Source: Roseisolibacter agri (GTDB taxonomy: Bacteria; Gemmatimonadota; Gemmatimonadetes; Gemmatimonadales; Gemmatimonadaceae). From it: DNA of 64,000 nucleotides. The position numbers and the translations under genes were made by a program. Under the pieces are notes generated by a model. It searched no databases and had not been told where the DNA came from. It saw only the letters and a list, made by a program, of their open reading frames with translations. Of the stretch, positions 8,595 through 17,022 are shown in pieces. The stretch is taken from contig NZ_BRXS01000003.1 of the NCBI RefSeq assembly GCF_030159095.1, positions 558,001-622,000 of the forward strand, given 5' to 3'. The first letter of the stretch is position 1. The number at the start of each line of letters is the position of its first letter.

Positions 8595-8760
8595 GCGCGC
8601 CGGACCTGTGTGGCCTTTGGGGAGGATACGGATGCTTCGGATGCAGCGGATGCTTTTCGGATCGCTCCGTGTGGCGGCGACGCGCCGTGCGCCGTGAGGA
8701 GGGATCCGAATGATCCGGCGCATCCGAAGCATCCGTATCCTCCCCAATAGCCAAGGGCCC
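8595..8760. repeat. Intergenic hairpin repeat, family B
   Basis: Arms of about 55 bp (8611-8668 and 8698-8752) pair closely. The outer 33 bp of the two arms differ at only three positions. GGAT words in the left arm are spaced 6, 9, 9 and 11 nt. The apex carries GTGGCGGCGACG. This element fills most of the 308 bp between the DUF1349-like gene and the ECF sigma gene, and I see nothing else there. Confidence 0.8.
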
Positions 8761-8833
8761 CAGCGCGATGACGGATGCCGATGGCACCGCCCCGCATGGC
8801 AATGTCATCGTGGCGTTCGCCGGCCGCGCTCGA

Positions 8834-9463
8834 TCACGCCGCGTCGTGGCGCAGGTGCGGGAGCGCGCGCCGCAGCCGGGCGCAGCCGCGCTGCACGCGC
8901 ATCTTCATCGCCGAGTGGCCGAGGCCCGTGGCGGCGGTCATCTCGTGGTAGTCGAGACCCGCGAGCAGGCGCATCACCACCGCGTCGCGGTAGGCCGGCG
9001 GCAGCGTCGCCATCGCGCGCACGACGTCCAGCCGCAGCTCCACCCGGTGCGCCTCGCGGTCCGCGCCGACCTCGTGGTCGTCCGGCTCCATCCGCCGCAC
9101 CCAGCGCTCGCGCCGCGTGCGGCGCTCGTGCACGGAGTAGCAGCGCCGCAGCAGGATGCGCCGCAGCCATGGGGCGAACTGCTCGCGGTGGACGCACTGG
9201 TGCAGCGCGCGGTGCGCGCGCGTGAGGCTCACCTGCACCACGTCCTCGGCCTCGTCGCGGCACTCCAGCAGGCGCGTCGCGATGCGCACGCACCACGGGC
9301 GGTGGCGGGCCACCAGCGCCTCGAACGCCGCCGCGTCGCCGTCCACCGCCCGCGTCACGAGCTCCGCGTCGCGCCGTCGCTCCTCGGCCTCGCGCAGCGC
9401 GCGCAGCGACGCGCCGTCGGTGATGGGGAGCGGGGCGGCGGGCGTCGGGTGCGTCGGGGACAT
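8834..9463 (-). CDS. ECF-type RNA polymerase sigma factor
   Basis: A 209-residue sigma-70-family factor of the extracytoplasmic-function type. Region 2 includes AAFEALVARHRPWCVRIATR and DEAEDVVQVSLTRAHRAL, and region 4 includes LPPAYRDAVVMRLLAGLDYH with the helix-turn-helix near the C-terminus (GLGHSAMKMRVQRGCARLRR). No anti-sigma factor gene adjoins it, which is less common for ECF sigmas. A CAGCTG near-palindrome sits about 75 bp upstream of its start, overlapping the end of the HEAT gene. It may control envelope or nutrient genes such as the nearby SusC/SusD pair, but that is conjecture. Confidence 0.88.
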   Translation of the reverse strand: MSPTHPTPAAPLPITDGASLRALREAEERRRDAELVTRAVDGDAAAFEALVARHRPWCVRIATRLLECRDEAEDVVQVSLTRAHRALHQCVHREQFAPWLRRILLRRCYSVHERRTRRERWVRRMEPDDHEVGADREAHRVELRLDVVRAMATLPPAYRDAVVMRLLAGLDYHEMTAATGLGHSAMKMRVQRGCARLRRALPHLRHDAA

Positions 9464-9535
9464 CGCGCGCGTGACGAGGGTGGGACGTGTGCCGGGGACG
9501 GAGCGCGCACGCTACGCGCACGCCGCGCGGCACGC

Positions 9536-9553
9536 GTGGGTCAGCTGTCCCAC
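9536..9553. promoter_or_regulatory. 18-bp near-perfect palindrome upstream of the ECF sigma gene
   Basis: GTGGGTCAGCTGTCCCAC is symmetrical except at one base pair. It begins just before the HEAT gene's stop codon and lies about 75 bp upstream of the ECF sigma ATG at 9463. It is the best member of a motif also found at 7450 and 10724, consistent with a dimeric regulator's operator. Confidence 0.45.
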
Positions 9554-10689
9554 CGTCGCGCGTCCGACGCGCGCGCCTCGATGCGCCGCGCCGCGCGCCG
9601 CGCCTCCTCCGCGAGCGTCCAGCCCTGCTCCGTGCGATCGACGTCGTGCGCCGCGACCCAGTGCACGAACGCGAGATCCGCGGCGTCCCCCTCGTGGCCG
9701 AGCGCCTGCAGCAGCAGCCGTCGTCCACCCGGGTCGCGCGCGAGGCCGCGCGGCCGCGCGTTCGGGTCCGCGCGGTAGCACGCGCGCATCGCCGCCACGC
9801 CGTCCGCGTGGCCCAGCTGCGCCAGCCGGCGTGCGGCCTCCCACACGTAGAGGTGCGCGTGCAGCCTGCGCGCGCCGTCCGGGTCGTCGAGCCGCGTCAG
9901 CGCGTCCGCGGCGGCGAGCGCGACGTCCACGTACGGATCGTCCAGCAGCGCGCGCAGCGACGCCGACGCGCCCGCGTCGCCGATGCGACCGAGCGCGCGC
10001 GCGGTGGCGGCCAGCAGCTCGGCGTCGCGCTCCGTGCGGCGGGACGGGCGCGCGAGACGCGCGGCGTCGAGCAGCGCGTGCAGCACCGGCGCTGCCTCGC
10101 GCACGCCCAGCAGTCCGAGCGCCGTCACGACCTCGGGATCGCGGCGCCGCCCGAGCAACCCGAGCAGCGGCGCCGCGGCCTCGCGCGCGCGCAGCCGGCC
10201 GAGCACGAGCGCCGCGGAGGTGGCCACGCGATGGCGCGGCTGCGACACGACGTCGAGCAGCGGGTCGACGACGGCGCGGTCGCCGATGACCGCGAGCGCG
10301 CGCACCGCGGGCTCCGGCGCGAGCGTGCCGGCACCCTGCGCCGCGTCGAGGAGCAGCGGCACCGCCCACGCGTCGCCGGGCATGAGGTGCTCGTGCAGCG
10401 CGGCCGACACCAGCCACGCGAGGTGCGGGAAGGGCGCCATCAGCCGCACGAGCCGCCCGACGTCGGCGGCGAAGCGGCCCGCCTCGGGCAGCGCCACGAC
10501 GCCCTGGTAGACGAGCAGCAGCGCGTGGTCCGGCCAGCCGGGGCGCGGCGCGCCGCGCTCCTCCAGCTCGTCGGCCGCCCAGCCGTACATGGTGTGCGGC
10601 GCGGGTCCGAAGGTGTCGTCGGCGGCGCGGAGCGCGTGCACCAGCGGCGCGACGTCGGTGGCGAGGGTCAGGAACGAGGTGTCCGGCAT
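9541..10689 (-). CDS. HEAT-repeat protein
   Basis: A 382-residue alpha-solenoid protein if it starts at the ATG at 10689; an ATG at 10725 would add 12 residues. Between about residues 140 and 290 there are repeated helix pairs of the HEAT/PBS-lyase kind, such as AVRALAVIGDRAVVDPLLDV, ATSAALVLGRLRAREAAAPL and VALAAADALTRLDDPDGA. There is no signal peptide or membrane segment, so it is probably a cytoplasmic scaffold. It is transcribed away from the response-regulator gene and toward the ECF sigma gene, with which it may share a transcript. Its partner is unknown. Confidence 0.75.
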   Translation of the reverse strand: MPDTSFLTLATDVAPLVHALRAADDTFGPAPHTMYGWAADELEERGAPRPGWPDHALLLVYQGVVALPEAGRFAADVGRLVRLMAPFPHLAWLVSAALHEHLMPGDAWAVPLLLDAAQGAGTLAPEPAVRALAVIGDRAVVDPLLDVVSQPRHRVATSAALVLGRLRAREAAAPLLGLLGRRRDPEVVTALGLLGVREAAPVLHALLDAARLARPSRRTERDAELLAATARALGRIGDAGASASLRALLDDPYVDVALAAADALTRLDDPDGARRLHAHLYVWEAARRLAQLGHADGVAAMRACYRADPNARPRGLARDPGGRRLLLQALGHEGDAADLAFVHWVAAHDVDRTEQGWTLAEEARRAARRIEARASDARRWDS

Positions 10690-10723
10690 GGCCGCACGGT
10701 CGGCCGCGGCCGCGGCGCGGACC

Positions 10724-10783
10724 ATGGGTCAGCTGTCCCCGGGGCCTCGCGTGGGGATGGGTCAGGGATGGGTCACCTGCACT
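10724..10783. promoter_or_regulatory. Cluster of TGGGTCA words between divergent HEAT and response-regulator genes
   Basis: ATGGGTCAGCTGTCCCC (10724), ATGGGTCAGG (10757) and ATGGGTCACCTGCAC (10768) lie within 60 bp in the divergent intergenic space. They resemble the single motifs upstream of SusC and the ECF sigma gene. Multiple copies suggest cooperative binding and control in both directions. Confidence 0.4.
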
Positions 10784-10853
10784 AGGCCCGGCCCGCCGTT
10801 ATCCTGTAGCATCCGGGGACCGCTCCTCCCCTCCCGCTGGACCCGCCGCGCCC

Positions 10854-11558
10854 GTGACCGCTCCCGCCCCTGCGCGCGCCCGCATCCTCGTCGTCGAGGA
10901 CCACGACGACCTGGCCGAGGCGCTGGACATCAACCTCACGCACGCGGGCCACGACGTGGAGCGCGTGCGCGACGGACGCGAGGCGCTGCTCGCCGTGCGC
11001 GCGCGCACGCCCGACCTGATCCTGCTCGACCTGAACCTCCCGCGCATGGACGGGTTCAGCGTGCTCGATCGGCTGCGCAACGAGGGGATGTGGATGCCCG
11101 TGCTGATCCTCAGCGCGCGCGGCGCCTCCGCCGACAAGGTCGAGGGCTTCCGCCTGGGCGCCGACGACTACGTGACGAAGCCGTTCTCGGTGGGCGAGCT
11201 GCTGGGGCGCGTGTGCGCGCTGCTGCGGCGCGCCGCCGCCACGCGCGCCGCGGAGGCCGCGCTGGCGCAGACGCCCCCCGAGGGCACGCCCGTCGCGGCC
11301 GCGCCGGCGGACGTCATCGGCTACAGCGACGAGGAGCTGGTCGCCCGCTTCGGGCTGACGCTGCGGCAGGCGGCGGTGGCGCGGCTGCTGGCGCGCGGCC
11401 TCACGAACCCCGAGATCGCGAGCGCGCTGTCGATCAGCCGTTTCACCGCGCGCAACCACGCGGAGCAGGTGCTGGCGAAGATCGGCGTCGTGAGCCGCGG
11501 GCGCGTGGCGGCGGCGCTGCGCGCCGCGTACGACGCCGACCAGCACTCGGCGGCGTGA
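10854..11558 (+). CDS. Response regulator with receiver and LuxR/NarL-type HTH
   Basis: A 234-residue DNA-binding response regulator. The receiver (about residues 8-125) has the acidic pair in VVEDHDD, phosphoacceptor D59 in LLDLNLP and lysine K109 in DYVTKPF. After a linker of about 40 residues, a LuxR-type HTH covers about residues 165-222 (LTLRQAAVARLLARGLTNPE, then SRFTARNHAEQVLAKIG). The GTG start at 10854 fits the family N-terminus. The stop codon overlaps the GTG of the histidine kinase gene (GTGA), so the two are a translationally coupled two-component system. Confidence 0.9.
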   Translation: MTAPAPARARILVVEDHDDLAEALDINLTHAGHDVERVRDGREALLAVRARTPDLILLDLNLPRMDGFSVLDRLRNEGMWMPVLILSARGASADKVEGFRLGADDYVTKPFSVGELLGRVCALLRRAAATRAAEAALAQTPPEGTPVAAAPADVIGYSDEELVARFGLTLRQAAVARLLARGLTNPEIASALSISRFTARNHAEQVLAKIGVVSRGRVAAALRAAYDADQHSAA

Positions 11559-13363
11559 GCCCGCCGGCCCGCCGCGGTCCGCTGGCCCGCGCGCGGCGGC
11601 GCGTGGCGGCGGTGCTCGCGTCGCGGCGGCGCGACCTGCTGTTCGTCGCGGCGATCGCTACCACCGTGCTGCTGGTGGGCGTGGCGATGCTCTCCATCCG
11701 CAACCGCTGGCAGGACGAGCGGGCGGCGATGCAGCGCGCGCTCGTCGAGGAGATGAGCGACGTCGGCGGGATGATGATGGAGGGCTTCCACGCGCAGCGG
11801 CAGGCGATGGAGCTGACGCTGATGGCGCCCGTCCACGGCCTGGTGAGCGCGCCCGGCGACCCGCCCTTCGGCCTCGACCGGTTCGCGCGCTACACGGCGG
11901 AGCATCTCGCGGGCATGGAGATGCAGGGCGACCCGCGGCACGGCGTCTTCCGCATCGCGCTGGACGAGCCCTGGCCGACCGCGGCGTCGCTGCAGGCCAC
12001 GGGCGCGCTGCGCGACCCGGCGCTGGCGTCGGCGATCCTCGCGCACCTGGCGGCGCGGCGCGACAGCCTGCGCGCGCCGCTCGCGATGATCTCGCACAAG
12101 CGGCTCACCTTCCGCGGCGAGCCCGTGGGCCTGCTGTTCGCGCGCGAGCGCACGACCGACGGCCGGGTGCGCGCGGTGCTCGGCGTCACCTACTCGCCGG
12201 CCCACTGGTACGCGCACATCGGCCGGTCGCTGTACGAGAAGACGGCGCTGCTGCCGCCGTCGTTCTACGGCGTGGACTGGACGTCGGTGCAGTGGGCGAC
12301 GCGCGACCGCGAGGGGCGGCCGCGGCGCGACACGTTCGGGCGGACCGACAAGCGCCACAACCGGATCCTCAACATCCGCGTCACGCAGCGCAACGGCAAC
12401 GTCGTGTTCCGCACGCCGGGCGCGACGGGCGACCCGACGCACGAGCGCTACCACTCGTTCGCGATCCCGTACGACGGCCCGCGGGTCGACGTCTGGATGT
12501 CGCGCGCGCACGGCGACCGGCTGGTCACCGCCGCGGTGCCGATCGGCGCCGAGCAGTGGCTGATCGCGGGCATCGCGGTGCTGGGGGCGATGTTCGTCGC
12601 CGCGACGATCCTCGAGCTGCGGCGGCAGCACGCGCTGGCGGAGGAGCGCCGCAACTTCGTCGCCGCCGTCTCGCACGAGCTGCGCACGCCGCTGGCGCAC
12701 ATGGTCCTGCTGAGCGAGACGATGCTCGGCCCCGCGGCGCAGACGTCGGAGCAGCGGCGCCGCTGGCTGCACGTGATCCACCGCGAGAGCATGCGGCTGG
12801 CGCGCCTGGTGGACAACGTGCTGCTGCACGCGCGCGGCGAGCACCACGAGCTGCCGCTGGAGCGCCGGTGGGTGGACGCGTGCGACGTGGTGGACGAGGT
12901 GGTGGGCCACATGGGCGCGGCGGCCGCGGCGCGCGGCGCGCAGCTGTGCGGCGTGACGCCCGCGCGCTGCTCGGTCTACGTGGACCCGGACGCGCTGCGG
13001 CAGATCCTCCTCAACCTGCTGGACAACGCGATCAAGTACGGGCCGGACGGCCAGACGGTGACCGTGACGCTGAACGCGCCGACCGTCGCCGACCCGGTGC
13101 TGCGGCTGACCGTGGACGACCAGGGGCGCGGCGTGCCGGCGCGCGACCGGCGGCGGGTCTGGTCGCCGTTCGTGCGGCTGGAGGACCGGGCCGGCTCCAC
13201 CGGCGGGAGCGGGCTGGGACTGAGCGTGGTGCGCGACCTGGCACGGCGGCACGGCGGGCGGGTAGAGATCCTCGACGCGCCCGGCGGCGGCGCACGGCTG
13301 CTCCTGACCCTTCCGCAGGACGACGTCGCCGACGATGCTCCGTTACGGCTCGCCTCCGGCTGA
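11555..13363 (+). CDS. Membrane sensor histidine kinase
   Basis: A 602-residue kinase. It has a transmembrane segment at about residues 29-47, a periplasmic sensing region of about 290 residues with no recognised family, and a second membrane segment at about 335-355. The HisKA domain contains the phosphorylatable H374 in SHELRTP. The HATPase domain has NLLDNAIKYG (about residue 487), a DDQGRGVP G1 box and GGSGLGLSVV as the G2 box. It should phosphorylate the regulator encoded just upstream. The S41 protease gene follows 40 nt downstream on the same strand. Confidence 0.92.
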   Translation: MSPPARRGPLARARRRVAAVLASRRRDLLFVAAIATTVLLVGVAMLSIRNRWQDERAAMQRALVEEMSDVGGMMMEGFHAQRQAMELTLMAPVHGLVSAPGDPPFGLDRFARYTAEHLAGMEMQGDPRHGVFRIALDEPWPTAASLQATGALRDPALASAILAHLAARRDSLRAPLAMISHKRLTFRGEPVGLLFARERTTDGRVRAVLGVTYSPAHWYAHIGRSLYEKTALLPPSFYGVDWTSVQWATRDREGRPRRDTFGRTDKRHNRILNIRVTQRNGNVVFRTPGATGDPTHERYHSFAIPYDGPRVDVWMSRAHGDRLVTAAVPIGAEQWLIAGIAVLGAMFVAATILELRRQHALAEERRNFVAAVSHELRTPLAHMVLLSETMLGPAAQTSEQRRRWLHVIHRESMRLARLVDNVLLHARGEHHELPLERRWVDACDVVDEVVGHMGAAAAARGAQLCGVTPARCSVYVDPDALRQILLNLLDNAIKYGPDGQTVTVTLNAPTVADPVLRLTVDDQGRGVPARDRRRVWSPFVRLEDRAGSTGGSGLGLSVVRDLARRHGGRVEILDAPGGGARLLLTLPQDDVADDAPLRLASG

Positions 13364-13403
13364 TCACCGGCTGATCATCGGCTGACCCTCCGCGCCCCCG
13401 CCC

Positions 13404-14978
13404 GTGTCCGCACCCATCTCGTCCTCGCCCTCGCCGCGCCCGACGCGGCGTCCTCGCGCCGCCGTCGTCGCGGGCGCCGTCGGCCTCGCGGGCGCCGCGC
13501 TGGCCGCCACCGCCTGGCGCGCGCCCGCGCCCGAGGGCGCGATGCTCGAGCAGGTGATGCAGCTGGTCGCCGACCGCCACCTGCAGGAGGGCGCGCCGAT
13601 CGACGTCTACGAGACGACGGCGCGCGGGCTGGTGAAGGAGCTGCGCGATCCGTACAGCGTGCTGCTCGCGCCCAAGGACCTCGAGTCGTTCAACCGCACG
13701 ACCCTCGGCCAGTACGCGGGGATCGGCGTCGAGGTGAGCACCGTGGGCGACGCGACGCTGGTGGGCGAGGTCTACCCGAACGGGCCGAGCGCGGCGGCGG
13801 GGCTGCGCCGCGGCGACCGGCTGGTGGCGGTGGAGGGCCGGCCGATGCGCGGGCTGTCGCTCGACAGCGTGGTCGCGCAGATCCGCGGCACGCCCGGCTC
13901 GCCCGTGCGCGTGACGATCGCGCGCGGCGCGGGCGAGCCCACGGACGTGACGCTGACGCGCGCGGTGGTGCACGTGCCCGCGGTGCCGTACGCGTTCGTG
14001 GACCGCGGCGTGGGCTACCTGCCGCTGCCGTCGGTGTCGGGGACGGCGGGACAGGACGTCGCCGACGCGATCGTGCGGCTGCGGAGAGCGGGCGCGCGCA
14101 AGCTGGTGCTGGACGTGCGCGGGAACCCCGGCGGCGCGGTGCCCGAGGCGGTGCGCGTGGCGGGCGAGTTCCTGCCGCAGGGGAGCGAGGCGCTGGATGT
14201 GCGCGAGCGCGGGCGCACGATGACGCTGCGCACGCCGCTGCCGGGCGCGCACCACGACCTACCGGTGGTCGTGCTGCAGGACGGGCGCAGCGCGAGCGCG
14301 GCGGAGATCATCACGGGCGCGCTGCAGGACCACGACCGCGCGCTCGTCGTCGGCACGCGCTCGTACGGCAAGGGGCTCGCGCAGGCGGTCTACCCCGTGG
14401 AGGGCGGCTACGCGCTCAAGCTCACGACCGCGCGCTGGTACACGCCGAGCGGCCGCACCATCCACCGCGACCGCACGGCGGCGGACTCGCTGCGGCACGG
14501 CGACGAGGACCACGTCGCGCGCGACTCGGTGCACCGGAGCCTGGGCGGCCGCACGCTGATCGGCGGCGGCGGCATCGTGCCCGACGTGGTGGTGGACTAC
14601 GACACGCTGACGACGGTCGAGCAGAAGGTCGCGGGCCGCCTGGCGCGCGGCGCCCGCTCGGCGCAGGTGCTGGCGAACGTGACGCACGCGCTGTCGGTGG
14701 GCGTGGACAGCGCGTTCCGCGTGACGCCGGAGTGGCGCGAGCGGCTGCGCCGCGAGCTGGCCACCGCCGGCGTGCCGATCGACTCGACCGACTGGGCGGG
14801 CGCGGCGCCGTACGTGACGCGGCTGATCGAGGGGCGCGTGGCGGAGTTCGCGTTCGGCCGCGCGGAGTCGCGGCGCCGCGCGCTGGCGTCGGACCGGCAG
14901 TACGTGGTGGCGGACTCGCTGCTGCGCGCGGCGCGCACGCCGGCGGAGCTGATCGCGGGGGTGCGTACGCCGCGCTGA
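13404..14978 (+). CDS. S41 C-terminal-processing peptidase with PDZ domain
   Basis: A 524-residue CtpA/Prc-like serine protease. A membrane segment or uncleaved signal lies at about residues 18-37. A PDZ domain covers about residues 100-180 (YAGIGVEVSTVGDATLVGEV onward). The catalytic Ser is S296 in GRSASAAEI and the general-base Lys is K323 in SYGKGL. LVLDVRGNPGGAVPEAV is the typical oxyanion-region motif. It acts in the periplasm on C-terminal tails of envelope proteins. It starts at a GTG, 40 nt after the histidine kinase gene, so it may be an output or feedback component of that system. Confidence 0.92.
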   Translation: MSAPISSSPSPRPTRRPRAAVVAGAVGLAGAALAATAWRAPAPEGAMLEQVMQLVADRHLQEGAPIDVYETTARGLVKELRDPYSVLLAPKDLESFNRTTLGQYAGIGVEVSTVGDATLVGEVYPNGPSAAAGLRRGDRLVAVEGRPMRGLSLDSVVAQIRGTPGSPVRVTIARGAGEPTDVTLTRAVVHVPAVPYAFVDRGVGYLPLPSVSGTAGQDVADAIVRLRRAGARKLVLDVRGNPGGAVPEAVRVAGEFLPQGSEALDVRERGRTMTLRTPLPGAHHDLPVVVLQDGRSASAAEIITGALQDHDRALVVGTRSYGKGLAQAVYPVEGGYALKLTTARWYTPSGRTIHRDRTAADSLRHGDEDHVARDSVHRSLGGRTLIGGGGIVPDVVVDYDTLTTVEQKVAGRLARGARSAQVLANVTHALSVGVDSAFRVTPEWRERLRRELATAGVPIDSTDWAGAAPYVTRLIEGRVAEFAFGRAESRRRALASDRQYVVADSLLRAARTPAELIAGVRTPR

Positions 14979-14990
14979 GCGACGACAGCA

Positions 14991-15070
14991 GACAGGATGA
15001 CAGGATGACCAGGAGGCTCCGCGTGGCGCGAAGTTCCAAGCGCCATGCGGAGCCTCCTGGTCATCCTGTC
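14991..15070. repeat. Intergenic hairpin repeat, family A
   Basis: A perfect 24-bp stem (14999-15022 with 15047-15070) starts 12 nt after the S41 protease stop. CAGGATGA words repeat every 8 nt in the left arm. The outer GCCGGACCCGAAC arm is degraded here. It is followed directly by a family B element, and the two fill the 335 bp between convergent genes. Confidence 0.8.
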
Positions 15071-15097
15071 CAGTGCCGTTCCGATCACTGCGCGCTG

Positions 15098-15246
15098 GTC
15101 CCTTTGCCTTTGGAGAGGATACGGATTCGTCGGATGTAGCGGATGCTCCGGATCGCTCCACGTGGCGGCGACGCTCGTTGCACTACACGGAGCGATCCGA
15201 ATGATCCGTTCCGATCCGGAGCATCCGTATCCCCTCCAACAGGCAG
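15098..15246. repeat. Intergenic hairpin repeat, family B
   Basis: Left arm about 15098-15160 and right arm about 15188-15246. GGAT words in the left arm are spaced 6, 9, 9 and 9 nt. The apex carries CGTGGCGGCGACG. It lies between convergent S41 protease and SGNH-hydrolase genes beside a family A element. Confidence 0.8.
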
Positions 15247-15313
15247 AAGGATCCGCCGCACCGACGCGTCCCGAGCGGCCGGACACGCAGCACGCAGCAC
15301 GCTGCACGCAGCG

Positions 15314-16072
15314 TCAGGATCCGCAGCCCTGCGCATCCGCCGCCACATTCGCCTCGTGCGCCGCACGCTGCAGCAGCCGCGCCGTCTCCGCGGGGACGCT
15401 CAGCCGCTGCCCCGCCACCGCGACCACCGCGGGCAGCGCGCGCGCATCCCGGCCGGTGATCCGCTCGTACATCACGAGCGCCGCCAGCCACGTGCCCAGC
15501 GGGCCCGGATGGAAGTCGTCGGGGCCGTACAGCGCGAGCGACGCGTCGGCGCGCCACGCCGCGCGCCACGCCTCGCCCGCCGGGAGAAAGGCGCCGTCCA
15601 CCGCGCACGCGGCCGCGCGGTACGCGTCGCGCACGCCGTCGAAGTCCGCGAGGTTCGCGCGCGCCGGCCACACCATGTAGAGCGCCGGACGCGCGCCCGC
15701 GGCGCGGATGGAGCGCGCGAGCGCCTGCGCGCCGATCACCAGCGTGTCGCGGTTCACGCCGCGCGACGAGGGGCCCTGCTGCATCACGACCCACTCCCAC
15801 GTCCCGCGCCCGATCGTCGCCACCGCGTCGCTCTGGCCCGCCGCGTGGTCCACCAGCGCGAGGTTCGGCAGCGCCACCGCGGCCGTGCGGATCGTGTCGC
15901 CGCCAGCCGTCGCGAGGTCGCGCAACGTGCGCGGCAGGTCGTTCGTGTACGTGAGGCTGTTGCCGACGAACAGCACGTGGTGCCCGCCGGCCGGCAGCGG
16001 CCGCACCGGATCGCCGGCGCCGAGGCAGGCGGCGCCGAGCGTCGCCACGAGGACCAGCCGCATCGTGCGCAT
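15314..16072 (-). CDS. Exported SGNH/GDSL-type hydrolase-like protein
   Basis: A 252-residue protein with an N-terminal signal peptide (MRLVLVATLGAACLGAG after the chosen ATG at 16072). The SGNH block I nucleophile motif appears as HHVLFVGNSLTYTNDLP, and a C-terminal DDFHPGPLGT matches the block V Asp-His dyad. VVMQQGPSSRG lies where the Gly/Asn oxyanion blocks are expected. It probably acts outside the cytoplasm as an esterase or deacetylase on carbohydrates or lipids. An in-frame start 36 nt upstream is possible but lies before the signal peptide. Confidence 0.75.
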   Translation of the reverse strand: MRTMRLVLVATLGAACLGAGDPVRPLPAGGHHVLFVGNSLTYTNDLPRTLRDLATAGGDTIRTAAVALPNLALVDHAAGQSDAVATIGRGTWEWVVMQQGPSSRGVNRDTLVIGAQALARSIRAAGARPALYMVWPARANLADFDGVRDAYRAAACAVDGAFLPAGEAWRAAWRADASLALYGPDDFHPGPLGTWLAALVMYERITGRDARALPAVVAVAGQRLSVPAETARLLQRAAHEANVAADAQGCGS

Positions 16073-16187
16073 GCCGCCGTGGACTCGCGCGAGCGCCGCG
16101 CGCGTCACCGCGCCCCGTTCCGCGACTGTTCGGCGTCGGTCAAATGCGCGCGCGGCGCTCCGCCCCAGTCGTCGGCGGACGCGGGCG

Positions 16188-16967
16188 TCAGTCGTCGTCG
16201 CGCAGCCGCTCCATCAGCGCGAGGGCGTTCTTCGTCGCGCAGCCGAGCGCCGTGTTGTCGAAGATGCACCACACGTCGCGTGCGGCGTCGGCGTGCGCGT
16301 CCGCCAGCATCCGCACCGCCAGCGCGTCGAGGTACGCGTCGTCGTAGTCCGAGTAGTAGATGCGTGGCGATCCGTGCAGCCGGTAGTAGACCACGCGCGG
16401 ATCGCCCGCCGGCTCCGCGGCCGCGGGCACCTTCGCGGGATCGGCGGCCACGCGCGCGATGCCGTGCGCGAGCAGCGGCCGCTCCGCCTCCGGCGTGAAC
16501 CAGGTCGCGTGCCGCGGCTCCAGCGCCACCGCGCCGTCGTGGCGCGCCCGCAGCGCACGCAGGAACGCCTCCACCACCTTCGCGTCGTACGCGAGGCTGG
16601 GCGGCAGCTGCACCAGCAGGCAGCCGAGCGCGGGGCCCAGCGCGGTGGCCTCGGCGAGGAAGCCGTCGAGCGCGTCGCCCGCATCGCGCAGGCGGCGCTC
16701 GTGCGTGATCGCGCGCGGCACCTTCACCGCGAAGCGGAAGCCGGCCGGCACGCTCTCCGCCCAGCGGGCGTACGTCGACGGCCGGTGCGGGCGATAGAAG
16801 CTGGAGTTGATCTCGACGGCCGGGAAGCGCGCCGCGTACCGCTCCAGGTGCGTCCCTTCCACCGGAAACGCGTCCTGCTCGGCCTTCGGGAGCGACCAGC
16901 CGGCGGTGCCGATGCGGAAGCGCGCGGACGACGGATCGGGGCTCGACTCGTGGATCGACGACGACAT
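16188..16967 (-). CDS. DUF72 (YecE) family protein
   Basis: A 259-residue TIM-barrel-like DUF72 protein. Recognisable family segments are RIGTAGWSLP at the start, FPAVEINSSFYRPHRPSTYA, FRFAVKVPRAITHERRL, the LVQLPPSL strand and VVYYRLHGSPRIYYSDYDD near the end. The biochemical role of DUF72 is not established. The start codon at 16967 lies inside a perfect 20-bp hairpin; a GTG at 16985 in the loop would add six residues. It follows the VgrG-like gene on the same strand. Confidence 0.85.
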   Translation of the reverse strand: MSSSIHESSPDPSSARFRIGTAGWSLPKAEQDAFPVEGTHLERYAARFPAVEINSSFYRPHRPSTYARWAESVPAGFRFAVKVPRAITHERRLRDAGDALDGFLAEATALGPALGCLLVQLPPSLAYDAKVVEAFLRALRARHDGAVALEPRHATWFTPEAERPLLAHGIARVAADPAKVPAAAEPAGDPRVVYYRLHGSPRIYYSDYDDAYLDALAVRMLADAHADAARDVWCIFDNTALGCATKNALALMERLRDDD

Positions 16968-17007
16968 GCCCGCGGGCCCGTGCACGTCACGGGCCCGCGG
17001 GCATGTC
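16963..17007. terminator. Perfect 20-bp hairpin spanning the DUF72 start
   Basis: Arms 16963-16982 and 16988-17007 are perfect complements (GACATGCCCGCGGGCCCGTG and its inverse) with a 5-nt loop. The hairpin lies 15 nt past the stop codon of the VgrG-like gene and contains the DUF72 start codon. There is no obvious T-tract. It may terminate or attenuate read-through, or hide the DUF72 initiation region. Confidence 0.6.
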
Positions 17008-17022
17008 CATCACGCGCGGCGC

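Noticed and set aside
8526-8747. N-terminal extension of the DUF1349-like protein by about 74 residues
   Set aside because: The extension is translated from a family B repeat and precedes a good signal peptide; the ATG at 8525 is the real start.
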